Shown in pieces: positions 1-7,431 of a stretch of DNA of 17,959 bases (position 1 is the first letter of the stretch; every line of letters begins with the position of its first letter). The notes beneath the pieces were generated by a model. The model had not been told where the DNA came from. It searched no databases and saw nothing but the letters and a program-made list of their open reading frames with translations. The DNA is taken from positions 1 through 17,959 of the forward strand of contig NKIE01000013.1 in NCBI GenBank assembly GCA_002256055.1. The letters are read 5' to 3'. Source of the DNA: Pseudomonas sp. PGPPP3 (GTDB lineage: Bacteria; Pseudomonadota; Gammaproteobacteria; Pseudomonadales; Pseudomonadaceae). The position numbers and the translations under genes are program-made.

Positions 1-1
1 G

Positions 2-310
2 AAGATTGAGAGCACCAAGACGCCGATCGGTGCCGGTGCCGGTGCAGTGATTGGTGGTGTCGGTGGCAGCAGCATCGGTGGTGGCAAGGGCAGCATTGTC
101 GCTGCAGTGATTGGTGCGGTGGCTGGTGGCTTGATTGGCGCGGCCAGTGAGGAAGGCTTGACCCGTACTCAGGGTGTGGAAATCACCGTGCGTGAAGATG
201 ACGGCAGCATGCGCGCCTATGTACAGGAAGTGCAGCCTAATGAAATCTTCCGGGTTGGCGAGCGTGTGCGCATCATGAGCGTCAACGGTACCAGCCGTGT
301 AGCCCACTAA
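2..310 (+). CDS. SlyB-like glycine-zipper outer-membrane lipoprotein (3' end only)
   Basis: The frame is open to the left edge of the window, so the start and the signal peptide/lipobox lie upstream. The visible part begins with a glycine-zipper region (repeated GxGxG and GGVGG, GGGKG, GAVAGG motifs), which in this family forms a short two-helix membrane-inserting hairpin. It is followed by a C-terminal domain with a VEITVREDDG motif, then FRVGERVRI and a final TSRVAH. That order (glycine zipper, V-R-x-D-D/N-G, F-x-x-G-x-R-V-R) is typical of SlyB/Pcp envelope lipoproteins, which help stabilise the outer membrane. A GTG at 47 lies inside the zipper and is not a sensible start. It ends 17 bases before a strong terminator. 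Family assignment is good; the exact paralogue cannot be fixed from a fragment. Confidence 0.8.
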   Translation, partial: KIESTKTPIGAGAGAVIGGVGGSSIGGGKGSIVAAVIGAVAGGLIGAASEEGLTRTQGVEITVREDDGSMRAYVQEVQPNEIFRVGERVRIMSVNGTSRVAH

Positions 311-327
311 AGGCAACACTGCTGCAG

Positions 328-358
328 AAAAAAGCCGACCCTAGGGTCGGCTTTTTTT
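328..358. terminator. Bidirectional intrinsic terminator between the lipoprotein gene and nhaA
   Basis: A perfect 8-bp stem GCCGACCC/GGGTCGGC (334-341 and 344-351) has a two-base loop. It is preceded by six A and followed by seven T, so it can end transcription in both directions. It serves the rightward lipoprotein gene and the leftward nhaA, whose stop codon is at 369-371. Confidence 0.93.
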
Positions 359-368
359 CGTCTGCTCT

Positions 369-1535
369 TTAGCGCGCCGGGCGGCTGCTCATGTAGCAGA
401 CCGCGTAGCCGATCAGGGCTGCCAGTATTGAACCGGTGAGGATGCCCACTCGGTCCATGCCGGCGTACTCGCTGACCTCGGGTACAAAGGCCAGGGAGCC
501 GACAAACAGGCTCATGGTGAAGCCGATGCCGCAGAGGATCGATAGGCCCAGTATCTGCCCCCAATTGGCATCCTGCGGCAACTTGGCCCAGCCAGTCTGG
601 ATGGTCAGCCAGGTAAAGCCGAACACGCCGAGGGTTTTACCCAGCAACAGGCCTGCGGTAATGCCCATCGGCACTGGGTGGATAAAGCTGTCCAGGCTTA
701 AGCCATCTAGCGGCACGCCGGCGTTGGCGAAGGCAAACAACGGCAAGATGGCGAAAGCCACCCAAGGTTGCAGGGCATGCTCAAGCGTTAGCAGGGGCGA
801 GCTGTTGTCTTCGTTGCGCATGGGGATGGTCAGTGCCAGGACGACCCCTGCCAGGGTGGCATGCACGCCACTTTTCAGTACGCAGACCCACAGGAATGTG
901 CCGATAACCAGATACGGGCTGAGCCTTGTCACCCCAAAACGGTTCATCAGGATCAGGATGCTAAGAAAGATTGCTGCCATGATCAGCGACAGGTTGGACA
1001 GTTCGCTGGAGTAGAACAAAGCAATAACGATGATCGCACCGAGGTCATCAATGATCGCCAGGGTCATCAAAAACAGTTTTAGCGAGACGGGTACGCGCTT
1101 GCCTAGCAGGGCCAGTACGCCGAGGGCGAAGGCAATGTCGGTGGCCATGGGGATGGCCCAGCCACTGGCGGCGGCCGGGTTGTCATGGTTCAACCACCAG
1201 TAGACCAAGGCCGGTATTAGCATGCCACCGATGGCCGCGGTACCGGGCAAGACCAGTTGGGCCGGTTGGCGCAGTTGCCCTTCGAGCACCTCGCGCTTGA
1301 CCTCCAGGCCGATCAGTAGAAAGAACAGGGCCATCAGGCCGTCGTTGATCCACAGCAGCAGAGGCTTGGCGATCTCCAGGGCGCCGATTTGCACGGCAAC
1401 CGGCACATCCAGCAAGCCATTGTAGAGAAAGCTTAAGGGCGAGTTATTGATGGTCATGGCCAGCACGGCCGCACCGATCAGCAGTAGGCCACTGGCTGAT
1501 TCCAGCTGCAAAAAGCGGGTAAGAGCATTACGCAT
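369..1535 (-). CDS. nhaA: Na+/H+ antiporter NhaA
   Basis: Inner-membrane electrogenic sodium/proton antiporter used for sodium and alkaline-pH homeostasis. The 388 residues equal the E. coli NhaA length, and the key residues fall at the same numbers: T132-D133, the ion-binding pair D163-D164 in [10 protein letters not shown]300 in LLLGKTLG, and the pH-sensing region residues E78, E82 and H225 ([10 protein letters not shown]). The protein is almost wholly hydrophobic helices, and the N-terminus (amphipathic start, then [14 protein letters not shown]) matches the family, which fixes the ATG at 1535. No Shine-Dalgarno sequence is visible in the 20 bases before it. It lies 148 bp downstream of yehS on the same strand. 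The gap has its own inverted repeats and a TATAGT -10-like element, so separate transcription is likely. No nhaR regulator is adjacent. Confidence 0.97.
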   Translation of the reverse strand: MRNALTRFLQLESASGLLLIGAAVLAMTINNSPLSFLYNGLLDVPVAVQIGALEIAKPLLLWINDGLMALFFLLIGLEVKREVLEGQLRQPAQLVLPGTAAIGGMLIPALVYWWLNHDNPAAASGWAIPMATDIAFALGVLALLGKRVPVSLKLFLMTLAIIDDLGAIIVIALFYSSELSNLSLIMAAIFLSILILMNRFGVTRLSPYLVIGTFLWVCVLKSGVHATLAGVVLALTIPMRNEDNSSPLLTLEHALQPWVAFAILPLFAFANAGVPLDGLSLDSFIHPVPMGITAGLLLGKTLGVFGFTWLTIQTGWAKLPQDANWGQILGLSILCGIGFTMSLFVGSLAFVPEVSEYAGMDRVGILTGSILAALIGYAVCYMSSRPAR

Positions 1536-1602
1536 AGGGGGAAAGGTGGTTATCCGTTAAGTGAGTCAGGGACTAACCCTACCGCGCAAAGCATGATGAA
1601 AA

Positions 1603-1627
1603 AACAAAAACTATATTCGTTTTTGTT
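1603..1627. repeat. AT-rich perfect inverted repeat upstream of nhaA
   Basis: AACAAAAAC at 1603-1611 and its exact complement GTTTTTGTT at 1619-1627 flank a 7-base loop. It lies about 76 bp upstream of the nhaA start. On the minus strand the loop contains TATAGT, a 5/6 match to a sigma-70 -10 box, and the right arm runs into a T tract. It could be an operator over the nhaA promoter or a weak terminator for yehS; the sequence alone does not decide. Confidence 0.5.
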
Positions 1628-1645
1628 ACATCTGCCGGCGTTATG

Positions 1646-1680
1646 CCAATGCCGGGCGCTTATGGCAGGGCATTGCCAAC
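1646..1680 (-). terminator. Possible hairpin terminator after yehS
   Basis: An imperfect 10-bp inverted repeat (TGCCAATGCC against GGCATTGCCA, one mismatch) with a loop of about 15 bases begins a few bases after the yehS stop codon. It has no immediate T run on the minus strand, so termination would be weak or need help. It may also simply be an mRNA 3'-end stabilising hairpin. Confidence 0.35.
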
Positions 1681-1683
1681 CCT

Positions 1684-2145
1684 TTAGCCACGCAGGCGCA
1701 GGGCCAGGCCCTTGAGGAAATTACGCAGCAACTGGTCGCCGCAGGGGCGGTAGTTCTTCTGACCTTCCTTGCGAAAGAGCGCGCTCAGTGCTGGCTTGGA
1801 CACCGGGAAGTCGGCCGCTAGCAGGATGTCGTGTAGGTCGGCGTCTTTAAGCTCAAACGCTACGCGCAGCTTCTTCAGAATGATGTTGTTGTTGATCGGC
1901 CATTGCACTGGCTGGACCGGCAGGTTGGGGTTTTTGCCACGTTTGTAGAACACCAAACCGTCGAGAAAATGGGCCAGCACTTCATCGCTGCAGTGCACTT
2001 GAGCTTCGTCTTCCTCAGGCAGTAGCCAGGCCTGCAGATCAGTCAGAACGACCTCGTAGTTGGCTTCGCGAAATACCTTGAGCATCTCGGTGTCATTGAT
2101 TTTGAGGCTGTAGCGCAGGCTGCGCAGGACATCGTTATTGATCAT
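1684..2145 (-). CDS. yehS: YehS/DUF1456 family protein
   Basis: Small cytoplasmic protein of 153 residues and unknown biochemical role. It is built of two tandem copies of the DUF1456 repeat, roughly residues 3-70 (NNDVLRSLRYSLKINDTEM, then a HFLDGLVFYKRGK end) and 86-150 (NNNIILKKLRVAFELKDADL, then LLRNFLKGLALR). Both the layout and the sequence closely resemble E. coli YehS (for example INNNIILKKLRVAF and the CGDQxLRxFLxGLA end), and the length is normal. No catalytic motif is visible and no function is claimed. It is divergent from the CvfB-type gene across a 161-bp gap. An RBS is not obvious; the chosen ATG gives the conserved MxNNDxLRSxRY start. Confidence 0.92.
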   Translation of the reverse strand: MINNDVLRSLRYSLKINDTEMLKVFREANYEVVLTDLQAWLLPEEDEAQVHCSDEVLAHFLDGLVFYKRGKNPNLPVQPVQWPINNNIILKKLRVAFELKDADLHDILLAADFPVSKPALSALFRKEGQKNYRPCGDQLLRNFLKGLALRLRG

Positions 2146-2250
2146 GCAGGGTTGCTCATGAAGGAGTCGGAATGTAGCAGTGCTGCCATTCTAGCGTGCC
2201 CGACCACCGGGCTGGGGGTTTGTCTGCGGTGTGCTGTCTGGCGATGGTCG

Positions 2251-2279
2251 TCAACAGGCGGGGTAAATGCAGATAGAAT
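2251..2279 (+). promoter_or_regulatory. Probable sigma-70 promoter of the CvfB-type gene
   Basis: TCAACA (2251-2256, 4/6 match to the -35 consensus), a 17-base spacer, then TAGAAT (2274-2279, 5/6 match to the -10). Transcription would start near 2286, giving a short leader of about 20 nt that holds the AAGG ribosome-binding site. Confidence 0.5.
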
Positions 2280-2306
2280 GCACGTCAGGCAATCAAGGTA
2301 TCGAAC

Positions 2307-3143
2307 ATGGCGCTTATCGGCCGTTACAACAGTTTACAGGTGGTTAAACACACCGACTTTGGGCTTTATCTGGATGGCGGGGCGGATGGCGAGATCCTCT
2401 TGCCCAAGCGCTACATTCCCAAGGACACCCCCAGCGAGGTCGAAGACTGGCTGAATGTGTTCATCTACCTGGACAGTGACGACAAGCTGATCGCCACCAC
2501 AGAGAAACCCAAGGTTCAGGTTGGCGAGTTCGCTAGCCTCAAGGTGCTGGAGATCAACAGCATCGGTATCTTCCTTGACTGGGGCCTGTCCAAGGACCTG
2601 TTGCTGCCGTACTCGGAAGAGAAGCGTTCGCTGGAAGCTGGCCAGTACTGCGTGGTGCATGTCTACCTGGACAAACACACCCGTCGTATCACCGCCACGG
2701 CGCGCCTGGACCGCTATCTGGATGTGCGTCCGGCCGCGTATCAGGTGGGCCAGGCTGTTGATCTGCTGGTGGCTGAATCCACCGACATGGGCTTTAAGGC
2801 CATCATCAACAATCAGCACTGGGGCTTGATCCACAAGAACGAAGTGTTCAAGTTCCTGCGCAGCGGTATGCGTGAAAAGGGCTTTATCAAAGAGCTGCGC
2901 GCTGACGGCAAGATCAGCCTGTCTCTGCAGCCGGTGGGCCAGGAAGCGGCCAACAGCCTGCATGAGAAAATTCTCCAGCAACTGCAGGATAATGGCGGCA
3001 CCTTGGCGGTTAGCGACAAGAGCCCGCCCGAGGTCATCAGCGGCCTGTTCGGGGTGAGCAAGGGTAACTTCAAGAAGGCTATCGGCGCGCTCTACAAACA
3101 GGGTCGGATCGTTATTCACGCCGATCGCATCGAGCGGGTCTGA
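2307..3143 (+). CDS. CvfB-type S1 RNA-binding protein
   Basis: A 278-residue cytoplasmic protein with three S1-like OB folds and a C-terminal winged helix, the layout of the CvfB/YitL family (virulence regulator CvfB in staphylococci, a nucleic-acid-binding protein). Approximate domains: S1-like 3-66 (DFGLYLDGGADGEILLP), S1 72-133 (INSIGIFLDWGLSKDLLLP, an S1 surface motif), S1 147-208 (GFKAIINNQHWGLIHKNEVF), winged helix 217-278 (GVSKGNFKKAIGALYKQGRI). The ATG has an AAGG about 7 bases upstream and gives the usual N-terminus. It probably acts after transcription on RNA, but its targets in pseudomonads cannot be told from here. It is monocistronic, and convergent with the LtaS-like gene. Confidence 0.93.
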   Translation: MALIGRYNSLQVVKHTDFGLYLDGGADGEILLPKRYIPKDTPSEVEDWLNVFIYLDSDDKLIATTEKPKVQVGEFASLKVLEINSIGIFLDWGLSKDLLLPYSEEKRSLEAGQYCVVHVYLDKHTRRITATARLDRYLDVRPAAYQVGQAVDLLVAESTDMGFKAIINNQHWGLIHKNEVFKFLRSGMREKGFIKELRADGKISLSLQPVGQEAANSLHEKILQQLQDNGGTLAVSDKSPPEVISGLFGVSKGNFKKAIGALYKQGRIVIHADRIERV

Positions 3144-3156
3144 TTAGGCGGTTTTA

Positions 3157-3185
3157 GGCACGCGGAGCAGAGTCCGCCGCGTGCC
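3157..3185. terminator. Hairpin between convergent genes
   Basis: A perfect 9-bp inverted repeat GGCACGCGG (3157-3165) / CCGCGTGCC (3177-3185) lies in the 48-bp gap between the convergent CvfB-type and LtaS-like genes. Neither side has a full T tract, so it is a weak or non-classical terminator, but its placement supports a termination role for both genes. Confidence 0.55.
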
Positions 3186-3191
3186 GAACTC

Positions 3192-5402
3192 CTAGTGCAG
3201 CAGCACGCTTTCTTCTTCCGGCACCGCCAGTGCCAACTCATGCTCCGGCTGCAATGGCTCGGTAGCCACGCTGAAATCGGTGATTTCAATCAGGCCACGG
3301 CCTTGCCCCAGCAGGTGGAAGGAAAACGCCTTGCGCGCCTCTAGGTTGTCGAAACTGAAACTCAGGTCGATCGGTTGGCCACGGGTCAGCAGGGGCAATT
3401 CCGGCAGTTGCACACGTACGTCGCGGTCGAACTCCTTGGTCTTCAGTTGCAGTTGCACCCCTTTGCCTGCGAGGTTGATGGCGCGCACCTTGAGGTGCAC
3501 GGTGGTCTGCGAGTTCTGCGGTAATTCCAGGTATTGGGCCCCCACCAGGTTGGCGGTCCAGTCGTCGCTGATGGTCTCGCTGAGTTTCACCCGGTCACGT
3601 TTGGCAAACTGGTATTGCTGGCCGAGCTGACCGCTGAGCAGCGACTGATCAAGCAGAGCCGCGCGCTTAGCCACCAGATGCGCCTTCTTGCCACTGAAAC
3701 GACCCAGGTAGCGCGCGCTGTCGGCAATGAAACCGGCACTGGCATAGCGCCGGCAGACGTGCTGGAAGTTGCATTCGGTGAACTCGCCTTTGCCGTCATG
3801 CTGGCGCAGCACGCCGTTGGTGTAGGACATGATTTCCCGGCCGTTGGCGTAGTCGCGAAACAACGAGCGGCCGGAGATGTTGGCGGGTACTGGCAGGGCA
3901 AAGTAGTCGAGCACCGAGGCTGTCAGGTCGACATGGCCGTAGACGCCAGTTTTTACCGCCGGCAATTGCGCCTGCTCGGGTGCTAGTACCAGGTTGAAGC
4001 CCCAGGCCGAGGCCAGGCGCACACCCTCGATACCGTGGGATTCGTCGGAAGTGATGATCACCAGGGTGTCCTTGAGCACACCTTGCTTTTCCAGGCCGCT
4101 GAGAAAACTGTCGACGGCATCGTCCATGTAGGCGACGGCGGCCTGCTTGGGGCTGTCGAAGCGCGCCAGGTAATCCTCGGGGGCGGCGTAGGGTTGATGG
4201 GTGCCGACGGTCAGCAGGGTGAGCATCCACGGCTGCTTGTTTTGCCGCAACTGGCGTACATAAGTAAGAGCACCCTCGAAGTAGGCCTTGTCATCCATGC
4301 CCCAGGCGAACTCCAGCTGCGGCTTGTTGCGGAACCAGTCGCGGCCGCGCGTATGGGTAAAACCCATGTGCGGCATGATCTTGTCCTTGGCCATGAACTG
4401 CAGCGCAGCGCCTTGCAGGAAGTGGGTGCGAAAGCCCCGCGATTGCAACTGGGCCGGCAGGCATTGCTGGTTGCGTTGGTTATCGTTGAGCAACTCGACG
4501 CCCTTGGGGGTGCCGCTGTCGAGTTTGCTGTAGTCGCCACAGAGCATCGCGTAAAGGCCGCGAATGGTCTGGTGGCTGTGCAGTACGTAATCCGGGGTGG
4601 TCATGGCGCGTTCGGCCCAGCGGCTGAGCTTGGGCATTAGCGCTTGCCGATAGCTACTGTGCAGAGCCTGACGGTTGGCCTCAATGTAGGCGCCGGGAAT
4701 GCCTTCGAGGGTGATGATCAGCACGTTGCGGGCCTTGCCGCCAGCAGGCAGCAACGGTGTGCCGCTGAGATCAAGCTTGCTCAGACCGGCAATATCGACG
4801 GGCAACTCGGCGCTGCCGTCGTCGTTCCACGCTTCCAGGCGCTGCTGGCCGGCATTTACGGCACTGGCCAGGAGTTTGTGCGGCAGGTTGAATTGCCGCC
4901 ACTCGTCAGCCTCGCTGGGGCGCAGATACTCCGCCGTACTGTGGCCGGCCAGCAAGAGCACCGGCAAGGCCAGCAGGTAGCGCGAATGAATGGCCGGCTC
5001 CGGAGCGCCGAAACGCACGGCCAACAGATACAACACGAGTCCCAGACCCAGCAATAGTCCCAGTAGCGGCTGGCTGAGGCCGCCGCCTTCGGTGGATTGG
5101 CTGAGAAATTGGGCATCGGTCAGGTAATGCAGGTCACTGGGTTCGGGCATACGCCCGACGGCGCTGACCAACTCGGCGCAACCCAGAGTCAGAACGGCCC
5201 AGGCCATCAATACGGGCAAGGTCAGCCAGAAAGGGCGGCGGCGTAACAGCAGCAGCAAGGCACCGCCGATGGCGAGATCGGAGAGGTAACCGCGCGGGTC
5301 GGACCAGCCGAGGGCGTAGCGGCTGGCCAAGGGCAGAACCAACAACAGCAAAGCGAGGCTGAGAGTAACGGCATGCGGCAGCCAGCGGCTGGAAAGGCGC
5401 AC
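3192..5402 (-). CDS. LtaS-like sulfatase-fold membrane transferase
   Basis: Inner-membrane enzyme of 736 residues with a periplasmic catalytic domain of the alkaline phosphatase/sulfatase fold. It is related to lipoteichoic acid synthases and OpgB-type phosphoglycerol transferases. About four to five hydrophobic segments lie within residues 10-155; the catalytic domain spans about 224-530. Likely metal and catalytic residues by motif: E233 (NVLIITLEGIPG), nucleophile T279 (SHQTIRGLYAMLCG), H402 (TVGTHQPY), D453 and H456 (ITSDESHG), and H490 (YGHVDLTASVLDYF). Residues about 620-715 form an extra, probably beta-rich, tail. The start is GTG with AAGGAG 5 bases upstream; the resulting N-terminus is a plausible membrane anchor. 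A likely role is moving a phosphoglycerol or phosphoethanolamine head group from a phospholipid onto a periplasmic glycan or lipid, but the acceptor is unknown. It has a well-spaced RBS and stands alone. Confidence 0.88.
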   Translation of the reverse strand: MRLSSRWLPHAVTLSLALLLLVLPLASRYALGWSDPRGYLSDLAIGGALLLLLRRRPFWLTLPVLMAWAVLTLGCAELVSAVGRMPEPSDLHYLTDAQFLSQSTEGGGLSQPLLGLLLGLGLVLYLLAVRFGAPEPAIHSRYLLALPVLLLAGHSTAEYLRPSEADEWRQFNLPHKLLASAVNAGQQRLEAWNDDGSAELPVDIAGLSKLDLSGTPLLPAGGKARNVLIITLEGIPGAYIEANRQALHSSYRQALMPKLSRWAERAMTTPDYVLHSHQTIRGLYAMLCGDYSKLDSGTPKGVELLNDNQRNQQCLPAQLQSRGFRTHFLQGAALQFMAKDKIMPHMGFTHTRGRDWFRNKPQLEFAWGMDDKAYFEGALTYVRQLRQNKQPWMLTLLTVGTHQPYAAPEDYLARFDSPKQAAVAYMDDAVDSFLSGLEKQGVLKDTLVIITSDESHGIEGVRLASAWGFNLVLAPEQAQLPAVKTGVYGHVDLTASVLDYFALPVPANISGRSLFRDYANGREIMSYTNGVLRQHDGKGEFTECNFQHVCRRYASAGFIADSARYLGRFSGKKAHLVAKRAALLDQSLLSGQLGQQYQFAKRDRVKLSETISDDWTANLVGAQYLELPQNSQTTVHLKVRAINLAGKGVQLQLKTKEFDRDVRVQLPELPLLTRGQPIDLSFSFDNLEARKAFSFHLLGQGRGLIEITDFSVATEPLQPEHELALAVPEEESVLLH

Positions 5403-5611
5403 GGAAGCTCCTTAAAACAAACAAATAATATTAAATTTATTTGGGATTCATCATTCTGAAACAGCAATCTGATCCTCGCCAGTAGACCGCGGAAAATAGC
5501 TAAAATTCAGTAACCACCGTGGGCGTGTTGCAGTGAGGGTTTTCTCCCTTGCCGTGACTGTCTGGTGGGATGACACTTCCTCTTCAATGATCTCAACATG
5601 GAGCTTGGTGG

Positions 5612-5953
5612 ATGAATTTTCCTAGCGTTATTACCTCGCTGCTTGGCATCTGTCTGGCAGGTTCCGCGCTGGCGGCAGAGCCGACATCGCCTACACCGCA
5701 GGTGATTCCGGTGTACTCCGTCAGCCCGGGCGCCAGCGGCAGTGTCAGCAGCTCCGCGAGTAGTCAGCGTTATGAGATCGGCGGTGGGCGGGCAGTGCCC
5801 GAGGGTGGCTACTCGAGTCAGTACGGCAGCCGCTCGGGCAGTTCCAACGTGCAGCAGCAAGGTGGCATTCGGCAGAGCATCGAATACCCTGATGGCCGGC
5901 GCGTCGAGTTGCAGCCGGGGCAGGGCGGCTACCAAGTAGAAGAGCATCGTTAG
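5612..5953 (+). CDS. Small secreted protein of unknown function
   Basis: I do not recognise this 113-residue protein. Residues 1-22 form a clear Sec signal peptide (hydrophobic core, small residues ALAA before E23). The mature part is low in hydrophobic residues and rich in Ser, Gly, Gln and Tyr. It has a Pro/Thr-rich start (PTSPTPQ), a Ser/Gly stretch (GASGSVSSSASSQ), and a conserved-looking C-terminal block with IRQSIEYPDGRRVELQPGQGGYQVEEHR-type composition that could be a small beta unit. It would be exported to the periplasm or beyond. GGAG 8 bases before the ATG supports the start. It is divergent from the LtaS-like gene across 209 bp, and is followed by an MgtC-family gene in the same direction after 108 bp. 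No link to either neighbour can be shown. Confidence 0.75.
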   Translation: MNFPSVITSLLGICLAGSALAAEPTSPTPQVIPVYSVSPGASGSVSSSASSQRYEIGGGRAVPEGGYSSQYGSRSGSSNVQQQGGIRQSIEYPDGRRVELQPGQGGYQVEEHR

Positions 5954-6061
5954 GGCGGGGCTTTCCCGTACAAGTCGAAGCCTTGGGGCTGTTTTCATCT
6001 TGGCGCGTGACTATGCTCACGATTAGCGACCGTCGAGTCGTGGAACCCTAAGGACGCTCGC

Positions 6062-6814
6062 ATGAATCCTCTGTCTAGTCAGATGTTGTTCGACTTTTGG
6101 TCACCGGCTGCGCTGCAGATCAACTTGGTGATTTTCCTTAACCTGCTGGGTGCATTGATTCTGGGCTGCCTGGTGGGTTACGAGCGCGCCTATCACGGCC
6201 GTGCTGCGGGCATGCGTACGTATGGCCTGGTGTGCATGGCCTCGGCAGCGTTGACGGTAATCGCCGGCTACTCGGTAAATTGGTACGGCGGCCATGCGGT
6301 GCCCAGTGCTCTGGGCGGTGATCCGACGCGGATCATTCAGGGCATCGTTACCGGCATTGGCTTTCTGGGCGCCGGCGTGATCATGAAGGAAGGCCTGAGT
6401 ATCAGCGGCCTAACCACCGCGGCGTCAATCTGGGCCGCTTCGGCTATCGGCGTGATGGTGGGGGTGGGCTTTTACGCCGCGGCCATCTTGCTCGCGCTAT
6501 TGTCGGCGCTGTGCATGCTCGGCCTATCGAAACTGGAGGCTCGTCTGCCGCAGCGCCCGGCCATTGGTATAACCTTGCGCTTTATCAAGGACTTTCAAGC
6601 CGAAGAGGGCGAGTTGCGAGCCTTTCTGTTGACCCATGGCTTTAGCATGGCCAGCGGTTCGATCAGCATCAATTACAGTAATGGCAGCCCGGAGTGGCGC
6701 TTCGTGGCGGTGGCCAACTGTCGGCACTGCGGCACGCCGATGATCGCGCTGGCCCAGAGCCTGGAAAAGCACGCTGGCGTGCACAGCTTCCAGATTGCCC
6801 ACGCGCGCAACTGA
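6062..6814 (+). CDS. mgtC: MgtC/SapB family membrane protein
   Basis: Inner-membrane protein of 250 residues. The N-terminal MgtC domain (about 20-160, four to five helices) carries the family signature at 38-57 (VGYERAYHGRAAGMRTYGLV) and the GIGFLGAGVIM and GLTTAASIWAASAIG motifs at about 98-130. Residues 165-250 form the soluble ACT-like tail found in long MgtC proteins. In Salmonella and mycobacteria MgtC supports growth in low magnesium and inside macrophages, partly by inhibiting the F1Fo ATP synthase; pseudomonads carry related genes. AAGGA lies 7 bases before the ATG. The 108-bp upstream gap shows no recognisable riboswitch or Mg-sensing leader, unlike Salmonella mgtC, so magnesium control by that route is not supported here. 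No MgtA/MgtB transporter gene is adjacent. Confidence 0.9.
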   Translation: MNPLSSQMLFDFWSPAALQINLVIFLNLLGALILGCLVGYERAYHGRAAGMRTYGLVCMASAALTVIAGYSVNWYGGHAVPSALGGDPTRIIQGIVTGIGFLGAGVIMKEGLSISGLTTAASIWAASAIGVMVGVGFYAAAILLALLSALCMLGLSKLEARLPQRPAIGITLRFIKDFQAEEGELRAFLLTHGFSMASGSISINYSNGSPEWRFVAVANCRHCGTPMIALAQSLEKHAGVHSFQIAHARN

Positions 6815-6826
6815 GTCGCCGCTCGG

Positions 6827-7429
6827 CTAGTCCGTTTTTCCCCACAACTCTTTGAGCCGCTGATCACGCCCGCAACCGTGGCGGTAGTAGTTGTAACGCA
6901 GCGGATTTTTCGTGTGATAGTCCTGGTGGTAATCCTCGGCGGCATAGAAGGGGGTTGCTGCCAGGATTTCTGTGGCAATTGGCTGCGCTAGGCGCCCGGA
7001 GGCTGCCAGCGCGGTTTTTGAGGCTTCAGCCAGGTGTTGTTGTTCGGCATTTAGGTAAAAAATCGCGCTGCGGTACTGCGGGCCGTTGTCGCAGAACTGG
7101 CCGTTGCCGTTGATTGGATCGATGGTCGGCCAGAAGGCCTCCAGCAGCTTGGCGTAGCTGGTCTGGCGCGGGTCGAAACGCACTTGCACCGCCTCGATAT
7201 GGCCGGTGCGGCCTGAGGACACTTCCTCGTAGGTCGGGTTCTCGATGCTGCCGCCGATGTAACCCGAGGTGGTTTCCAGTACCCCGGGCAGCTTGTCGAA
7301 GTCCGCTTCGGTGCACCAGAAGCAACCGCCCGCGAACACCGCTACGGCGGAGTCATCTTGCCCTGCATGACTGCCAAGGCTCAGCAGCAGCGCCGCCAAG
7401 CTCAGGGGTACGGCATAAAAGTTACGCAT
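6827..7429 (-). CDS. msrA: Exported peptide methionine-S-sulfoxide reductase MsrA
   Basis: Reduces the S stereoisomer of methionine sulfoxide in proteins. Residues 1-22 form a Sec signal peptide (ending GSHA), so it works outside the cytoplasm. The active site GCFWC has catalytic C36, with the supporting motifs YEEVSSGRTGHIEAV (E79) and FCDNGPQYRSAIF. C113 and C186 (RHGCGRD near the C-terminus) are candidates for the resolving cysteine of the thiol relay. The length of 200 is normal for MsrA plus a signal peptide. The ATG follows the msrB stop by 2 bases, and its GGAG ribosome-binding site lies within the end of msrB, so the two are translationally linked. The electron donor is not encoded here; a thioredoxin-like or DsbD/CcdA system is expected. 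Confidence 0.96.
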   Translation of the reverse strand: MRNFYAVPLSLAALLLSLGSHAGQDDSAVAVFAGGCFWCTEADFDKLPGVLETTSGYIGGSIENPTYEEVSSGRTGHIEAVQVRFDPRQTSYAKLLEAFWPTIDPINGNGQFCDNGPQYRSAIFYLNAEQQHLAEASKTALAASGRLAQPIATEILAATPFYAAEDYHQDYHTKNPLRYNYYRHGCGRDQRLKELWGKTD

Positions 7430-7431
7430 GA

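Noticed and set aside
2143..2160. Five-codon upstream frame (minus strand) overlapping the yehS start by ATGA
   Set aside because: No ribosome-binding site precedes it and such short frames occur by chance.
5598..5615. Five-codon frame ending on the start codon of the small secreted gene
   Set aside because: The GGAG inside it serves as the RBS of the downstream gene; no RBS of its own is visible.
5954..6061. Mg-sensing leader or riboswitch upstream of the MgtC gene
   Set aside because: The gap is only 108 bp, and no conserved fold, leader peptide or proline/magnesium-type element was seen.
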